Source: Methylophaga sp. UBA2689 (GTDB lineage: Bacteria > Pseudomonadota > Gammaproteobacteria > Nitrosococcales > Methylophagaceae). Taken from it: 51,625 nt of DNA. The notes below the pieces were generated by a model. That model was not told the DNA's origin and did no database searches. It was given only the letters and a program-made list of their open reading frames with translations. This document shows, in pieces, positions 50,715 to 51,625 of the stretch. The stretch covers positions 1 through 51,625 of the forward strand of contig DELT01000083.1 in NCBI GenBank assembly GCA_002354555.1, given 5' to 3'. A program made the position numbers and the translations under genes. Within the stretch, counting starts at the first letter, position 1, and the number at the start of each line of letters is the position of its first letter.

Positions 50715-50774
50715 TGCAGAATTTAAAATCTTGTGGGGTTTGGTATCGTAAAAACGCTCAGATTTTAAATTCTG
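50715..50774 (+). repeat. Repeat copies 2 and 3, forming a 15-bp inverted repeat
   Basis: CAGAATTTAAAATCT (50717-50731) and AGATTTTAAATTCTG (50760-50774) are perfect inverted arms, 28 bases apart; the first is the second copy of the repeat seen before the PRISE gene. It lies about 100 bp after that gene's stop and could be a small palindromic element. Confidence 0.6.
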
Positions 50775-51297
50775 AACCACCTTAGAAAACCAATCTGTTT
50801 GTCATAACGCATATTATCTGAAGTTAACTCGAAATTGGTTTTTGAGCATGGCTTATCTCGATTTCTTGTCTTTTTATAAATTCGTATAATGTATATTATG
50901 TTAAATTAAGTATTGATTAATAAGTTCTATGACGAATGTGAGTACTTAGCAACTTAATTTTGATAAGCCTATCCGTTTTGTCTTAACCCATACATTTTCA
51001 GACTAAAAAGCGATGTTTCTGTATTGGTACTAACCTAAATTAAGCACCATCCAAATTTTAAGCGTTACGATAGAAACACTATTTGTTTACCAGAAACATT
51101 CAACATTGCTAACTTGCTTAAAGATGCTAATTTCAATCAAGCAGATTGTGAGCTGAAAATCCATCTCCATGAGTTAGAATCCAAAGAATCTAAATTAAGC
51201 CCTAACGATTGCCAAACAATTCTGTAGTGAGTGTGAAACTTAATATTGCTTTACACTGACTCTCTTATCAGTTGGTTTATAAAATGAGGATGTAAAT
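50775..51297. other. Gene-poor stretch with a decayed reading frame
   Basis: From the PRISE stop (50618) to the ATG at 51298 there are 679 bp without a supported gene. The AT-rich part holds the inverted repeat at 50717-50774 and, at 51039-51227, a stop-free frame of 62 codons reading protein-like (for example LPETFNIANLLKDANFN) but without ATG or GTG start or ribosome site. It may be the remnant of a gene. Nothing else was seen. Confidence 0.4.
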
Positions 51298-51625
51298 ATG
51301 AGCTGGAGAGAAACTGAAAACGAGAAAACCTATTCTGATGCCGAAGTTGAACAACGACTCAAGGCTGAGTTACCTAACTGGTATCTGGAGAATGGCTGGA
51401 TCCGCCGTAAATATAAAACCAGTGGTTGGAAATCCACATTAATGGTGATCAATACGGTTGGACATTTGGCAGAAGCCGCTTTTCACCACCCTGACCTGAC
51501 TGCTTCATATGCTTTCGTTATTGTTAAGCTCACGAATCATGCTGCCAAAGGCATTACTGATAAAGATTTTGAGCTAGCGAGTAAAATCGAAGAAGTCGTT
51601 ATGTGGCAGCCAGGCCTGATTGAAG
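51298..51625 (+). CDS. Pterin-4a-carbinolamine dehydratase (3' partial)
   Basis: The frame runs from the ATG at 51298 (GAGGA upstream) to the window end without a stop; 109 residues are visible. WYLENGWIRRKYKTSGWKST, then AEAAFHHPDL and VKLTNHAAKGITDKDFELASKIEEV match the pterin dehydratase family, whose catalytic His pair is in HHPD and the second His in TNHAAKGIT. It recycles 4a-hydroxy-tetrahydropterin and may regulate; in methylotrophs related proteins also sit near pterin or molybdenum cofactor genes. Only the last few residues are missing. Confidence 0.9.
   Translation, partial: MSWRETENEKTYSDAEVEQRLKAELPNWYLENGWIRRKYKTSGWKSTLMVINTVGHLAEAAFHHPDLTASYAFVIVKLTNHAAKGITDKDFELASKIEEVVMWQPGLIE

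Overview
The window looks like a chromosomal segment of a moderately AT-rich gammaproteobacterium. The housekeeping proteins (CysJ, CysI, EttA, DgkA, Hmp, YqjG-type reductase) match the Escherichia coli family lengths and motifs closely. A metallo-hydrolase of the quinoprotein relay type and a SoxYZ-like carrier, both usually found beside PQQ dehydrogenases, suggest a methylotroph; a marine Methylophaga-like organism is my best guess, but this is inference. I saw no tRNA, rRNA, CRISPR array, prophage or intact insertion sequence.

Layout. 1-4045: a hybrid histidine kinase (5' end cut by the window) and a REC-EAL-GAF-GGDEF protein, i.e. a c-di-GMP signalling pair. 4329-7828: cysJI, assimilatory sulfite reductase. 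A nested palindromic repeat separates it from convergent ettA. 9748-15287 (minus): a cobalamin riboswitch controlling a secreted, membrane-anchored CobN-like protein, an ExbB-like channel and a DUF2149 protein that looks like a reduced ExbD. 15507-17110: lemA and an M48 protease. 17175-21289 (minus): Na+/Ca2+ exchanger, a one-chain SecDF and a small membrane protein. 21367-24924: glutathionyl-hydroquinone reductase, a 33-residue membrane protein on the minus strand, dgkA and an LTA-synthase/OpgB-like transferase, ending in a clear terminator.

25005-33109 is the most unusual part. Ten tightly packed or overlapping genes on the plus strand encode a thermostable-hemolysin-family protein, an AMP-ligase-like protein, a haem-oxygenase-like di-iron enzyme, an SDR, a periplasmic TPR protein, an OmpR-type regulator and its kinase, a cupredoxin-fold protein, an FTR1-type iron permease and a probable outer-membrane barrel. 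A perfect CTTAAG-N5-CTTAAG box precedes the first gene, which fits autoregulation by the PmrA/QseB-like regulator encoded inside the operon. I infer an iron-linked, self-regulated pathway making or modifying an acyl-type small molecule; the product is unknown.

33113-44273 is a nitric oxide and nitrite region: hmp with a sigma-54 promoter and NorR-type sites, divergent norR, an alcohol dehydrogenase, a DUF3147 protein, a LysR regulator, an orphan cbb3 catalytic subunit (ccoN) with a CcoQ-like peptide, an AniA-class copper nitrite reductase carrying three extra N-terminal membrane helices, DUF2945 and DUF488 proteins, and nnrS.

44309-51625: a small secreted protein divergent from an OhrR-like regulator; a NemR-like TetR regulator whose promoter appears leaderless and whose operator recurs in front of a DUF4242 gene; the MBL hydrolase, SoxYZ carrier and a cysteine desulfurase-like enzyme (a sulfur-handling group); a PRISE-type reductase flanked by short repeats; a 679-bp stretch with a decayed reading frame; and the start of a pterin carbinolamine dehydratase gene cut by the window end.
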